A stretch of 64,000 nt of DNA from Alcanivorax sp. S71-1-4 (GTDB lineage: Bacteria > Pseudomonadota > Gammaproteobacteria > Pseudomonadales > Alcanivoracaceae). The DNA is taken from assembly GCF_009846755.1 (NCBI RefSeq), contig NZ_AQOR01000024.1:1-64000 (forward strand), given 5' to 3'. Below are positions 27,542-36,660 of this stretch, piece by piece. The number at the start of each line of letters is the position of its first letter. The first letter of the stretch is position 1. The notes beneath the pieces were generated by a model. It did no database searches. It had not been told where the DNA came from and worked only from the letters and a program-made list of their open reading frames with translations. Both the position numbers and the translations under genes were made by a program.

Positions 27542-28938
27542 CAGTGGTGTGCTCCGTGTCCGTGGTCCATCGGTGGTGCGGTGCCGTCCGTATCCAGCAC
27601 GCCCATGCTCATCAGCGGCAGGCCGCTGCCCACCGTGCGCGACAATGCAGTGCGCACCTGCCAGTAATCCCCCAGCGTGCTCACCTGTTCACGGCGTGCC
27701 ACCAGCTCCGCCTGTTTGTCTGCCAGCAGCTCAAACACGCCATCGAGCATGTAATTGACGCGCTTCTGCCGCTGCTCGACCACCGCCGTCAGCGCCGGCA
27801 ACAATATGTCACGCTGCACGGCAAACGCCTGCCTGGACAACAGCAGTGACGCATGCAGCGCGCGCACGCGGTGACGGATTTCCTGATCCAGTTGCCGCTC
27901 GCGCGCCTGCGCCTCGCGCTGTTGTGCCTCCGCACGCCGCACGCCAGCCTGGTTGCGATGAAACAGTGGCAGGCTGAACGACAGGCTCGGGCCGGTCTTG
28001 CGGGTGCCGTCACCTTCGCGTTCGTGTTCCACGCCCAGTTCCAGTTCACCCAGCCAGCGATAACGGCGCGCCAGGGTCAGGTTGTCGTCGAACAACGTGC
28101 TGTCGAGTTGCAGCGCCTGCAGATCCAGCCGCCGCGACAGCGCCATGTCAGTCAGCGCCGCCGCCGATGGCTCATGATGCGACGGCAGCGGTAGTGCCGC
28201 CGGCACCGACCATTGCGCATCCGGCGGCGCATCGATCAGCTCGCCCAGCACCGCTTTGGCGCTGTCGCGCGCCTGACGCTGACGCAACAACGCCAGTTGC
28301 GCCTCGGCCGCGTCGCGCTGCAATGCCGCAAGCTCCATCGCCGGCAGGTTCCCCGCGCCGGCAAAGCGGGCTGCCAGTTCAGCACGCAGTTGTGCCGCGC
28401 GCGTGACCTGTTCCTGCACCAACAACGCCTGTTCAGCCGTCACCAGCGCATACCAGGCCTCTTCGGCGTCCACCGCCAGCTGCTGCACGGCGCTGCTGAT
28501 GCGCAGTGCCGCCTGCTGGTATTGATCCTCCGCCATGCGTATCCGCGCGGGGCGCAGCAGCAGGCCGGCAAATCCCTGCGCAATGCCAATGCCGGTGTCG
28601 TGGTCGCCACCGCCATGCGGGTACATCAGCGACAGCGACAGGCGCGGGTTGTCCAGCTGGCCGGCGGCCATGACGTCAGCGGCAGCGATATCCAGTTGCT
28701 GATATTCCACCGCCACCGCCGGATGGCGGGTCAACGCCAGCCGCACCGCCTGATCACGGCCCAGTTCGCCCGCGACGGTCAGGGGTTCGCCCTGGGGGGA
28801 CGGCAGGTCACGCGCCGCCAGATACTCATCAATACGTGCCGCACCCTCATCCGGTGGCTGTACGGCGCAGGCCGCCAGCCACCACGACAGCAGCAGCACT
28901 GCCGGCCATCGCAGGGCGCCGGCGCAGAAACGGGACAT
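27541..28938 (-). CDS. TolC-family outer-membrane channel protein
   Basis: Lipoprotein-type outer-membrane factor of 465 aa with an LAAC lipobox near residue 24. It has the alternating helix/strand pattern of TolC/CusC proteins: two repeats, each with a long coiled-coil region (e.g. QQLDIAAADVMAAGQLDNPR and RRAEAQQREAQARERQLDQE). The C-terminus is His-rich (MDHGHGAHH). Cognate RND pump and adaptor genes are not adjacent, so it may pair with a pump encoded elsewhere or work within this copper operon. It starts with an AAGGAG ribosome site. Confidence 0.9.
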   Translation of the reverse strand: MSRFCAGALRWPAVLLLSWWLAACAVQPPDEGAARIDEYLAARDLPSPQGEPLTVAGELGRDQAVRLALTRHPAVAVEYQQLDIAAADVMAAGQLDNPRLSLSLMYPHGGGDHDTGIGIAQGFAGLLLRPARIRMAEDQYQQAALRISSAVQQLAVDAEEAWYALVTAEQALLVQEQVTRAAQLRAELAARFAGAGNLPAMELAALQRDAAEAQLALLRQRQARDSAKAVLGELIDAPPDAQWSVPAALPLPSHHEPSAAALTDMALSRRLDLQALQLDSTLFDDNLTLARRYRWLGELELGVEHEREGDGTRKTGPSLSFSLPLFHRNQAGVRRAEAQQREAQARERQLDQEIRHRVRALHASLLLSRQAFAVQRDILLPALTAVVEQRQKRVNYMLDGVFELLADKQAELVARREQVSTLGDYWQVRTALSRTVGSGLPLMSMGVLDTDGTAPPMDHGHGAHH

Positions 28939-28998
28939 CAGAAGGCTCCTTGTACGAAACAGAACAACGCACTGCCCGCAGGCAGCGCTCCGGCCGGT

Positions 28999-29325
28999 TC
29001 AGCTCGACAAGGTTCGGGGCGGGCGCAACAGCATTTCGGGGAGCGGCACCGGCATTCGCCCGGCCAGCGCCGGGCGCGGCGCTTCGGCGGACGCACAAAC
29101 CGCCAGAGAGAGCGACACCGGCGGTAACGCCGTGGCCGCCAGGCACAGATTCACACACAGCACATCGCAACAGCCGTCGCTGTCGGCCGGCGCCGGCATC
29201 GCATGATCATGATGATGCGCATGCGCCACCGGTTCGTCCGCCACCGTCGCGCAACCGGCATGCGCCAGCGCCGCGACAGGCGCGGCGCAGATCAGCAGCA
29301 GGCTCAATAACAAACGCAACAGCAT
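28999..29325 (-). CDS. Small Cys/His-rich exported protein, first gene of the copper operon
   Basis: Protein of 108 aa with a signal peptide (LLRLLLSLLLICAAPVAALA). A metal-binding-looking stretch follows: HAHHHDHAM, then CCDVLCVNLC, five or six Cys/His clusters in 50 residues. A hydrophobic segment and basic tail follow. GGAG lies 6 bp before the ATG. It is divergent from the CueR-type promoter and copA, and begins the operon leading to the TolC-like, multicopper oxidase and DUF411 genes. It resembles small CopL/DUF2946-like copper proteins in character only; identity not established. Confidence 0.7.
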   Translation of the reverse strand: MLLRLLLSLLLICAAPVAALAHAGCATVADEPVAHAHHHDHAMPAPADSDGCCDVLCVNLCLAATALPPVSLSLAVCASAEAPRPALAGRMPVPLPEMLLRPPRTLSS

Positions 29326-29365
29326 CCGGTGCTCCGGTGGACAGCGGAACCAATTGGGCGAAGTA

Positions 29366-29396
29366 TTGACCTTACCATCATGGGAAGGTCAAGGAT
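29366..29396 (+). promoter_or_regulatory. CueR-type copper promoter of copA
   Basis: A -35 TTGACC (29366-29371) is separated by 19 bp from AAGGAT (29391-29396). The spacer contains the CueR-like dyad ACCTTACC...GGGAAGGT (29369-29389). CueR itself is encoded at the end of this transcription unit. Confidence 0.85.
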
Positions 29397-29430
29397 GGCG
29401 ACATGCCATACCCCTAACCGGAGAATCGCC

Positions 29431-31877
29431 ATGCCCGATGACACCCTCAGCCCCCCGCGTCAGCACACCCGGCTGCCTGTGGAAGGGATGCATTGCGCCT
29501 CCTGCGTCGGCCAGATCGAAGCGGCACTGAACAAGGTCCCCGGCGTGCTGGGGGCCAGCGTGAACCTGGCCACCGAAACCGCCGAAGTGAACGCGGAGGA
29601 GGGCGTGCGCCCGGCCCAGCTGATCCAGGCCATCACCGACGCCGGCTACACCGTCCCCGCCGAACAACTGACGCTGAACATCGAGGGGATGCATTGCGCG
29701 TCCTGCGTGGGCCGCGTACAGCAGGCACTGGAGGCCGTGCCCGGTGTGCTCGAGGCAAACGTCAACCTGGCCACCGAACAGGCCAGCGTATCGCTGGTCA
29801 GCGGCACCGACCCCGAGAAGTTACGTCAGGCGCTGGCCGCCATCGGCTACACCACCGCCGCGCCGGAGCAGACCGGCCCGGACCGGGACGCGCGCCGCGC
29901 GCAGGCGCAACGCAGCCTCAACCGGGATTTCTGGCTGGCGCTGGTGCTGACCCTGCCGGTGTTCATCATGGAAATGGGCGGGCACCTGTTTCCGCCGTTC
30001 CACATCTGGCTGATGACCAAGCTCGGCCACGACACCAGCAACCTGATCCAGTTCATCCTGGCGACGCTGGTGCTGATCGGCCCCGGCCGCCGTTTCTTCA
30101 TGCAGGGTGTCCCGGCGCTGCTGCGGCTGGCGCCGGACATGAATTCGCTGGTCGTGGTCGGCACCAGCGCCGCCTGGGGCTACTCGGTGGTGGCCACGTT
30201 CGTACCGCACTGGCTGCCGCGTGGTACTGACAATGTCTATTTCGAAGCGGCAGCGGTCATCGTCACGCTGATCCTGCTCGGCCGTTATCTGGAGGCACGC
30301 GCACGCGGGCGCACCAGCGATGCCATTCGCCATCTGGTCGGCCTGCGCCCCCGCACAGCACGGGTGCGCCGCGACGGCAGTTTCCAGGATGTCCCGCTGG
30401 AAGACATCCAGGCAGGCGATGAACTGCTGGTCCGTCCCGGTGAAAAAATCGCGGTCGACGGCGAAGTGATCGACGGCCGCTCACACATCGACGAATCCAT
30501 GCTCAGCGGCGAGGCAGAACCGGTGGCGCGCAGTGTCGGAGACGAAGTGATCGGCGGCACGCTCAACACCCACGGCACGCTCACCTACCGTGCCACCCGC
30601 GTCGGCAGCGACACCGTGCTCGCGCAGATCATCAGCATGGTGGAAACCGCGCAAGGCGCGCGCCTGTGGACAAAGTCACCATGTGGTTCGTGCCGGCCGT
30701 CATCGGCCTGGCCTTGCTCACCTTTATCGTGTGGCTGGTGTTTGGCCCGGCCCCGGCGCTGTCCATGGCGCTGGTGAATGCGGTGGCCGTGCTGATCATC
30801 GCCTGCCCGTGCGCCATGGGGCTGGCCACGCCGACCTCGATCATGGTCGCCACCGGCCGCGCCGCCAGCCTCGGCATTCTGTTGCGGCGGGGCGAAGCAT
30901 TGCAGGCCCTGCGTGACACCACCCTTATCGCATTCGACAAGACCGGCACGCTCACTGAAGGCAAACCGTCGCTGACCGATCTGCACCCGGCGCCCGGCTT
31001 CGATAACGACACGCTGTTGCGATGGATCGCCGCCGCCGAGCAACCTTCCGAACATCCCAGCGCGCAGGCACTGGTGCGTGCTGCCGAAGCACAGCAACTG
31101 TCGCTGCCGTCCGCCGAACAGTTCGAGGCCCGTGCCGGGTACGGCGTCACGGCCGTGGTCGAAGGCCGGCGCATCGCCATCGGCAATGCACGTTTAATGG
31201 AAACGCTGCACATTCCGGTCAGCAGCCTGCAGGCCGATGCCGACACACTGGCGGAAGCAGGCAAGTCACCCCTGTTCGCCGCCGTGGATGACCAACTGGC
31301 CGGCGTGCTGGCCGTGGCCGATACGCTCAAGCCCAGCGCACGCGCAGCCATCCAGGCGCTGCACGCACAACATATCGAAGTGGTGATGATTACCGGCGAC
31401 AACCAGCGCACCGCCGAGGCCATTGCCCGGCAGGCCGGTATCGACCGGGTGTTTGCAGACGTCCTGCCCGGCGGCAAGGTCGATGCACTCAAGACGCTGC
31501 GCCAGCACGACGGCCGCATCGCGTTTGTCGGCGACGGTATCAACGATGCCCCGGCGCTGGCGGAAGCCGATGTGGGCATTGCCATCGGCACCGGCACTGA
31601 TGTCGCCATCGACAGCGCCGACGCGGTGCTGATGTCCGGCGACCTGATGGGCGTGCCCCGCGCCGTGGCGCTCTCGCACGCCACGCTGCGCAATATTCGC
31701 CAGAACCTGTTCTGGGCGTTTGCCTACAACGGCGCGCTGATCCCGGTGGCTGCCGGCGCGTTGTATCCGGCGTTTCATCTGCTGCTGTCACCGATGTTCG
31801 CCGCCGGCGCCATGGCCCTGTCCAGCGTGTTTGTGCTCAGCAACGCGCTGCGGCTGCGGCGTTTCAAACCTGATTGA
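29431..31877 (+). pseudogene. copA: copA: copper-exporting P1B-type ATPase, frameshifted
   Basis: The reading frame is split. The first part (29431-30777) encodes two heavy-metal-binding domains (CASC at residues 22-25 and Cys89/Cys92), four membrane helices and the actuator domain with the TGE-equivalent SGEAEP. It then runs out of frame after AQGARL. The second part (open from GTG 30666 to 31877) resumes at [10 protein letters not shown] and has the CPC copper site (IACPCAMG), the phosphorylation site DKTGT and the hinge GDGINDAPA. Family members read AQG-x2-xPIQ-x-LVDKV at the junction. Here the PIQ segment is missing and the frame shifts, consistent with a 16-nt deletion between two CTG triplets. 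A sequencing error is possible. Start ATG 29431 has GGAG 7 bp upstream. Confidence 0.85.
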
Positions 31878-31890
31878 TGAGGAGTGCATC

Positions 31891-32280
31891 ATGAATATCG
31901 GTGAGGCATCGAAAGCGTCCGGCATCTCCGCCAAGATGATCCGGTACTACGAATCCACCGGCCTGATCACCGCCGCCAGCCGATCCGCGTCCGGTTACCG
32001 GCATTACACCGAAGACGATCTGAACATGCTGCGCTTTATCCGTCGTGGCCGGGACCTCGGTTTTTCCATGGCGCATATTGGCGAGTTGCTGAACCTCTGG
32101 CGTGATCAGCAGCGCGCCAGCGCCGATGTGAAACGCATCGCCAGGCAGCATATCGACGATCTGAACCAGCGCATCCGCAATCTGCAGGAAATGGTGGCCA
32201 CGCTGTCGCAACTGGCGCAGGCCTGTCATGGCGACAACCGGCCAAACTGCCCGATCATCGAGGCGCTGGAACATTCATGA
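31891..32280 (+). CDS. cueR: CueR, copper-responsive MerR-family activator
   Basis: Regulator of 129 aa with MerR helix-turn-helix (SAKMIRYYESTGLI). The Cu(I) ligands fall exactly as in E. coli CueR: Cys112 and Cys120 separated by seven residues (ACHGDNRPNCPI), with Ser77 at the position that fixes +1 ion selectivity. It starts 13 bp after the copA stop with a GAGGAG site, so it is probably co-transcribed from the CueR-type promoter at 29366. Its stop overlaps the convergent permease gene by 6 bp. Confidence 0.95.
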   Translation: MNIGEASKASGISAKMIRYYESTGLITAASRSASGYRHYTEDDLNMLRFIRRGRDLGFSMAHIGELLNLWRDQQRASADVKRIARQHIDDLNQRIRNLQEMVATLSQLAQACHGDNRPNCPIIEALEHS

Positions 32281-34047
32281 CAGTGGCCAGAACCAGGCAA
32301 TCGCCGGCACTGCCACCACCACGATGAGGATTTCAAGGGGCAGCCCGACACGCCAGTAATCACCGAAACGATAGCCGCCCGGCCCCATCACCAGCGTGTT
32401 GGACTGATGCCCGATGGGCGTCAGGAAGGCACAGGACGCGCCAATCGCCACCGCCATCAGGAATGCATCGGGGTTGACGCCCAGTTGCTGCGCCACCCCG
32501 TAGGCAATCGGCGCCATCACCAGCGCGGTGGCGGCGTTATTGACCACATCCGACAGGAACATCGTCACCACCAGCAACAGCGCCAACACCCACAACGGTG
32601 ACAAGGTGTCGGTCACCTGGATGATGCCGCTGACCAGCACTTCGGTGGTGCCGGTGGACTGCAATGCCTGCCCCACCGCCATCATGCCGCCCAGCAGCAC
32701 CAGCACCGGCCAGTCGATATCGCGATACAGGTCGCGCACCGGCAACAGGTCCAGCATCACGTACACCACCACCGCCAACAGCAATGCGATGGCGATCGGC
32801 ATCACCGTGGCACCAAGCGCCAGCGCGGCCGCAAACACCACCAGCCCGGTCAGCGCCCGCATCGGACGATTGACGCGAATGTCGCGTTCGGCCAGTGGCA
32901 ACAAGCCGAGTTCGGCAATGCTGTCGTCGAGGCTGTCCGGCTCGCCCTGCAACAGCAGGACATCGCCGGCACGAAACAGTTGGTCGCGCAGACGGGTGTG
33001 GATCGAGGTGCCGCTGCGTGCCAGCGCCACCACCCCAACAGTGTGACCGGTGCGGCGGCGCAGAAACGCTGAGTCGCGGCCTTCCAGCACCGAGCGTGGC
33101 GGCACGCTGACTTCCACCAGGCGCAACTCGCCGGGCTTGACGTTCTCCAGGCCGGACAACTTGCTGGCCACCAGTTCCAGCCCGAAGCGATCCAGAAACG
33201 CGCGCAGCTCGCCGGGGTCCGCACGCAGGATCAGCAAGTCGCCCTGCTCCAGCACCCGCCAGCCATGCGGGTGCAGGTACTCACCCTTGCCACGCACCAG
33301 GCCGACCGGCAGGGCGTCGTCAGTAAATTCGTCCGGCAGCGAACCGATGCGCATGCCCACCAGGGGGCTGTCTTCGGTCAGCCGTGCCTCACAGATATAG
33401 TTGTCGATCTCCACCTGGCTGATCCGGTTCGCACCGGTACCGCGTGGTAGCAGCCGCCAGCCGATCACCGACAGGAACACCAGCCCGATCAGCGCCACCA
33501 GGCCGCCCACCGGGGTGAAATCAAACATGGAAAACGCTTCGCCGACGCGGTCCGCGCGGTAGGTGGCGATGATGATATTCGGCGGCGTGCCGATCAGCGT
33601 TGCCAGCCCGCCCAGCAACGAGGCAAACGCCAGCGGCATCAACAGCAGCCCCGGCGGCCGCTCGCGCTTGCGCGCCGACGCCAGCGCCACCGGCAGCATC
33701 AGCGCCAGCGCGCCGACGTTGTTCATGAACGCCGAGGCAAACCCCACTGCCAGGCACAGTGCGCCGATATGGGTATAGACCGAGCCGGTCAGCGGCAGCA
33801 GCCGGGAGGTAATCAGATCCACCGTGCCGGCATTCACCAGCGCGCGCGAGATGGTCAGCACCGCCGCCACCGTAATCACGGCAGGGTGCCCGAAGCCGGC
33901 CAGTGCCTCCTCTGCCGGCACCCAGCCGGCAAGCACCACCGCCAGCATGGCCATCAAGGCCACGACGTCGTAACGCCAGCGTCCCCAGACAAACAACACC
34001 AGCACCAGCAACAACAGACCGAGCATGGCGTAATGGGGAAATTCCAT
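32275..34047 (-). CDS. SLC13/DASS-type anion permease with two TrkA-C (RCK) domains
   Basis: Membrane transporter of 590 aa. Two membrane blocks (residues about 1-190 and 385-590) each contain the SNT-like hairpin sequence of the family: ASAFMNNVGALALMLPVA with GTPPNIIIATYR in the first, VVNNAATALVMAPIA with TPIGHQSNTLVMGPGGY in the second. Between them sit two TrkA-C domains (about 195-370) that may bind a nucleotide or other regulator. Relatives carry sulfate, thiosulfate or dicarboxylates; the substrate here is unknown. ATG 34047 is preferred to an upstream ATG at 34083, neither with a strong ribosome site. Confidence 0.88.
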   Translation of the reverse strand: MEFPHYAMLGLLLLVLVLFVWGRWRYDVVALMAMLAVVLAGWVPAEEALAGFGHPAVITVAAVLTISRALVNAGTVDLITSRLLPLTGSVYTHIGALCLAVGFASAFMNNVGALALMLPVALASARKRERPPGLLLMPLAFASLLGGLATLIGTPPNIIIATYRADRVGEAFSMFDFTPVGGLVALIGLVFLSVIGWRLLPRGTGANRISQVEIDNYICEARLTEDSPLVGMRIGSLPDEFTDDALPVGLVRGKGEYLHPHGWRVLEQGDLLILRADPGELRAFLDRFGLELVASKLSGLENVKPGELRLVEVSVPPRSVLEGRDSAFLRRRTGHTVGVVALARSGTSIHTRLRDQLFRAGDVLLLQGEPDSLDDSIAELGLLPLAERDIRVNRPMRALTGLVVFAAALALGATVMPIAIALLLAVVVYVMLDLLPVRDLYRDIDWPVLVLLGGMMAVGQALQSTGTTEVLVSGIIQVTDTLSPLWVLALLLVVTMFLSDVVNNAATALVMAPIAYGVAQQLGVNPDAFLMAVAIGASCAFLTPIGHQSNTLVMGPGGYRFGDYWRVGLPLEILIVVVAVPAIAWFWPLS

Positions 34048-34169
34048 GGCGTGCGCATCCACAGGTGGGCGGGCTTTCAGCATGCCCGCTTCGCGCAGAG
34101 CGGTCGAGACGGCGGCGGATTCATTTTACACTGCGCCCACCGCACCACGTCGCAGCAACCGGAGTCACC

Positions 34170-34637
34170 ATGGCCGCACGCGAGTTACTGATTGTCGCCC
34201 ACGCCCCCTCACCGAATACCCGACGGCTGGTGGAGGCGGTGCTGCGTGGCGCACGGCATGCCGACATCGAAAACGTGACGGCGCGCTGGCTGCCACCGCT
34301 GGAGGCCGGGCCCGATGACGTGCGCCGCGCCGACGGCATTCTCCTCGGCACCACCGAAAACCTCGGCTACATGAGCGGCGCCCTGAAGGATTTTTTTGAC
34401 CGCAGCTATTATCCGGTACTGGAAGAAAAGCAGGGCCTGCCCTGCGCGGTATACATCCGCGCCGGCCACGACGGCACCGGCACGCGGCGGGCACTGGAAA
34501 GCATCCTGGCCGGGCTGCGCTGGCGCCTGGTGCAGGACATGCTGGTTTGTCGCGGGGAATGGCAGGACGCGTTTGCCGAACAATGCGAACAGCTCGGACT
34601 GGCCATGGCCGCCGGGCTGGACGCCGGCATTTACTGA
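34170..34637 (+). CDS. Flavodoxin-like / NADPH-dependent FMN reductase family protein
   Basis: Protein of 155 aa with a flavodoxin fold. The phosphate-binding loop is HAPSPNTRRLVEAV (residues 10-23), and the flavin-stacking loop is GTTENLGYMSGALKDFFDR (about 60-78). A redox partner or quinone reductase role is plausible. GGAG lies 5 bp before the ATG. Its last seven bases overlap the end of a convergent degenerate SDR gene. Confidence 0.85.
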   Translation: MAARELLIVAHAPSPNTRRLVEAVLRGARHADIENVTARWLPPLEAGPDDVRRADGILLGTTENLGYMSGALKDFFDRSYYPVLEEKQGLPCAVYIRAGHDGTGTRRALESILAGLRWRLVQDMLVCRGEWQDAFAEQCEQLGLAMAAGLDAGIY

Positions 34638-35137
34638 ATCACCTGCGGCGCAGGCCAGACCGTACGCGGTGGCACCGCCGGCAAGGCGGGCAAGGCATGG
34701 CCGGCACACCAGGCCGCCGCCACGGCACCCGGTGTCGGCACCACGGTCAGCAGGCCGGACGTTGTTGCCAATGCCTCGCGGATCACACTCAGCAGCGCCA
34801 CGACGTGCTGACAACGGGCCGCCGGCGACATGCGCGCCAGCAGACGCTGCCCGCCGCGACCAGTGCGTTGCACCAGCACATCAAGCCGGCCAAAGATTTC
34901 CCGCACCACGCTGAACAGGGTGGTCATATCGTCACGGTGCCGCGTGTCGGCGCGCAGCGCCACCGCCTGCCCGCCGGCATGAATGATTTCTTCCACCAGC
35001 GCCTCGGCACTGATCCGGCAGTCACTGTATCCCACCACCACCGCCGCGCCTTCGGCGGCCAGCGCCCGCACTGTCTGTGTGCCGGTGTCCGAGGTGCCGT
35101 CCACCACCACCATTACCCTGCCTTGAAGCTGCGTCAC
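34631..35137 (-). CDS. Degenerate short-chain dehydrogenase remnant
   Basis: Reading frame of 168 aa that resembles only the front half of an SDR. The Rossmann strand and Gly-rich loop are VMVVVDGTSDTGTQTVRALA, where intact SDRs have TGxxxGxG. RLDVLVQRTGRGG stands where LDVLVNNAG is expected. The catalytic Tyr-x3-Lys is absent, and the C-terminus is Pro/Ala-rich and unlike the family. GTG 35137 was chosen for its GGAGGAG site. It could be a decaying gene or a protein re-purposed for a non-catalytic job. An intact SDR gene lies 370 bp upstream on the same strand. Confidence 0.6.
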   Translation of the reverse strand: MTQLQGRVMVVVDGTSDTGTQTVRALAAEGAAVVVGYSDCRISAEALVEEIIHAGGQAVALRADTRHRDDMTTLFSVVREIFGRLDVLVQRTGRGGQRLLARMSPAARCQHVVALLSVIREALATTSGLLTVVPTPGAVAAAWCAGHALPALPAVPPRTVWPAPQVIQ

Positions 35138-35311
35138 CGTACTGCTCCTCCGCTCACGCCGCGCAAGAAAACCACTGCTGCGACCCGGATGCAATGCACC
35201 GCGTTCCCGTATTAATGAAATTTCACGAGCCCGCAACAAAACGTCCATGGCAGCCATCCAGGAAAGAACAGTCTAGTATGGCCAAAGGCATCAACCTGTC
35301 AGGAGACTGTC

Positions 35312-35482
35312 ATGCCCGCTTCCAACGCACTCATGCTGATGCTGGCCACCGCCGGCGTGATCCTGCTGAACATTGGCTATCACAAACGTCAGCAGAACAG
35401 CGGCCTGACCATGTTGCTGCTGGGGGTCATCTGCATGACCATCGTGATCGGCTATGGGATCTATGTCGCCCTGCATGGTTGA
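35312..35482 (+). CDS. Tiny two-helix membrane protein (56 aa)
   Basis: Sequence starts MPASNALMLMLATAG. Two hydrophobic helices (about residues 4-21 and 33-52) are joined by a basic loop (YHKRQQNSG). AGGAG sits 7 bp before the ATG. It lies between two minus-strand genes with no other coding use of this strand. No family recognised; it looks like a bona fide small membrane protein. Confidence 0.65.
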   Translation: MPASNALMLMLATAGVILLNIGYHKRQQNSGLTMLLLGVICMTIVIGYGIYVALHG

Positions 35483-35507
35483 TGCAGGCAAGGCAAAGCG
35501 TCTCTTC

Positions 35508-36278
35508 TCACAGCGCCCCCATGCCACCGTCAACACGGTATTGGGCCCCCGTGATGAACGCACTGTCGTCCGAGGCCAGGAACAGCACCAGCCGGGCAAC
35601 GTCGTCCGATTCACCGTAACGGCCCAGCGGTATGCTCTTTTCCAGTGCGGTCTTGGCCGAACCGGCATCCCGCGGATTCAACCCCGCTTCCAGTGAACGC
35701 ATCATCCGCGTATTCACCGGCGAAGGATGCACCGAATTCACCCGCACACTGAACGCCGCCGCTTCAAGGGCAGCACATTTGGTCATGCCGACCACGGCAT
35801 GCTTGGAGGTGACATAGGGAGAGAGGCCGGCGCTGCCGGACAGGCCCGCCACGGAAGACGTATTGATCACACTGCCGGCCCTGGCCTTCATCATGACCGG
35901 CAACACATGCTTCATGCCGAGAAATACACCGCGCACATTGACGGCGATCACTTTGTCGAAATCTGCCGTGCTCTGCTCCACCAGCGGCGCAACCTTGCCT
36001 TCGATGCCCGCATTATTGAAAAACACATCGATGCGGCCAAACCGGCCCAGCGTCTCGGACACGTAACGCTGCACGTCTTCTTCACACGTCACATCGGCCT
36101 GCACCGCCAGCACATTGCCCTTGCCTGCCAGTGCGCCCACCGCGTCGTCGAGCGAACCCTGATCAAGATCCACCAGCACCACGCTGGCGCCTTCTTCCAG
36201 CATCACACCAGCGGTATGGCGACCAATGCCACCGGAACCACCCGTGATGATGGCCACTTTGCCCTGTAATCGCGCCAT
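35508..36278 (-). CDS. Short-chain dehydrogenase/reductase
   Basis: NAD(P)-dependent oxidoreductase of 256 aa, classical SDR. It has the cofactor loop GGSGGIG (residues 13-19), FNNAG at about 86, catalytic Ser in INTSSVAG and the YVTSK (Tyr-x3-Lys) active site near 154, and the C-terminal VDGG. Asp following the second strand (VLVDLD) favours NAD over NADP. ATG 36278 has GGAG 8 bp upstream. Substrate unknown. Confidence 0.93.
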   Translation of the reverse strand: MARLQGKVAIITGGSGGIGRHTAGVMLEEGASVVLVDLDQGSLDDAVGALAGKGNVLAVQADVTCEEDVQRYVSETLGRFGRIDVFFNNAGIEGKVAPLVEQSTADFDKVIAVNVRGVFLGMKHVLPVMMKARAGSVINTSSVAGLSGSAGLSPYVTSKHAVVGMTKCAALEAAAFSVRVNSVHPSPVNTRMMRSLEAGLNPRDAGSAKTALEKSIPLGRYGESDDVARLVLFLASDDSAFITGAQYRVDGGMGAL

Positions 36279-36660
36279 TGCCGTTACTCCCTGATTGTGA
36301 AACGGATTCCCCATCCAGAGCGGCAAGCCAGAAAAAATATAGCCTTGCTTTTTTATGACGTGTGAGTGCTTACCGTATAACCCTGCCTTGCAGGGTGCCA
36401 TAACCACGCCGCCGTACCCTGACACGGGTCAATAACACTGCGATGCCCAGGTCGGCGTCCCCATGCTTCGAGCAGGCTTGCTTTATTCCTGTAACCGGCT
36501 ATGGTCATGACTGTCCTTTTTCCCGGTCATTGGTCATGCAACGCCCAACAAACTGCATCGCTGGTCACCCTCTCTTTCCGGCCTGAGCCGGGCGGGCAGT
36601 TGCCCGCCCGGCAGCGCCTGCCAAGCTGATTTTCCGTTTTCCTCTTTCAGGAGTGACATC
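36279..36660. other. 382-bp gene-free region with a perfect 12-bp inverted repeat
   Basis: No convincing ORF. At 36587-36612 the sequence GCCGGGCGGGCA-GT-TGCCCGCCCGGC is a perfect inverted repeat with a 2-bp centre, 48 bp before the start of the GreA/B-C gene. The left part is A/T-richer and should hold the SDR promoter. A short 42-codon frame from 36499 looks spurious. Confidence 0.6.

Noticed and set aside
30640-30690. Programmed ribosomal frameshift in copA
   Set aside because: Programmed frameshifts in copA are known near the metal-binding domains at slippery A/C runs; here the conserved PIQ segment is missing and there is no slippery heptamer, so deletion or error is simpler.
36499-36630. 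Short 42-codon frame in the 382-bp gap
   Set aside because: No ribosome site, no conserved features and it includes the perfect inverted repeat.
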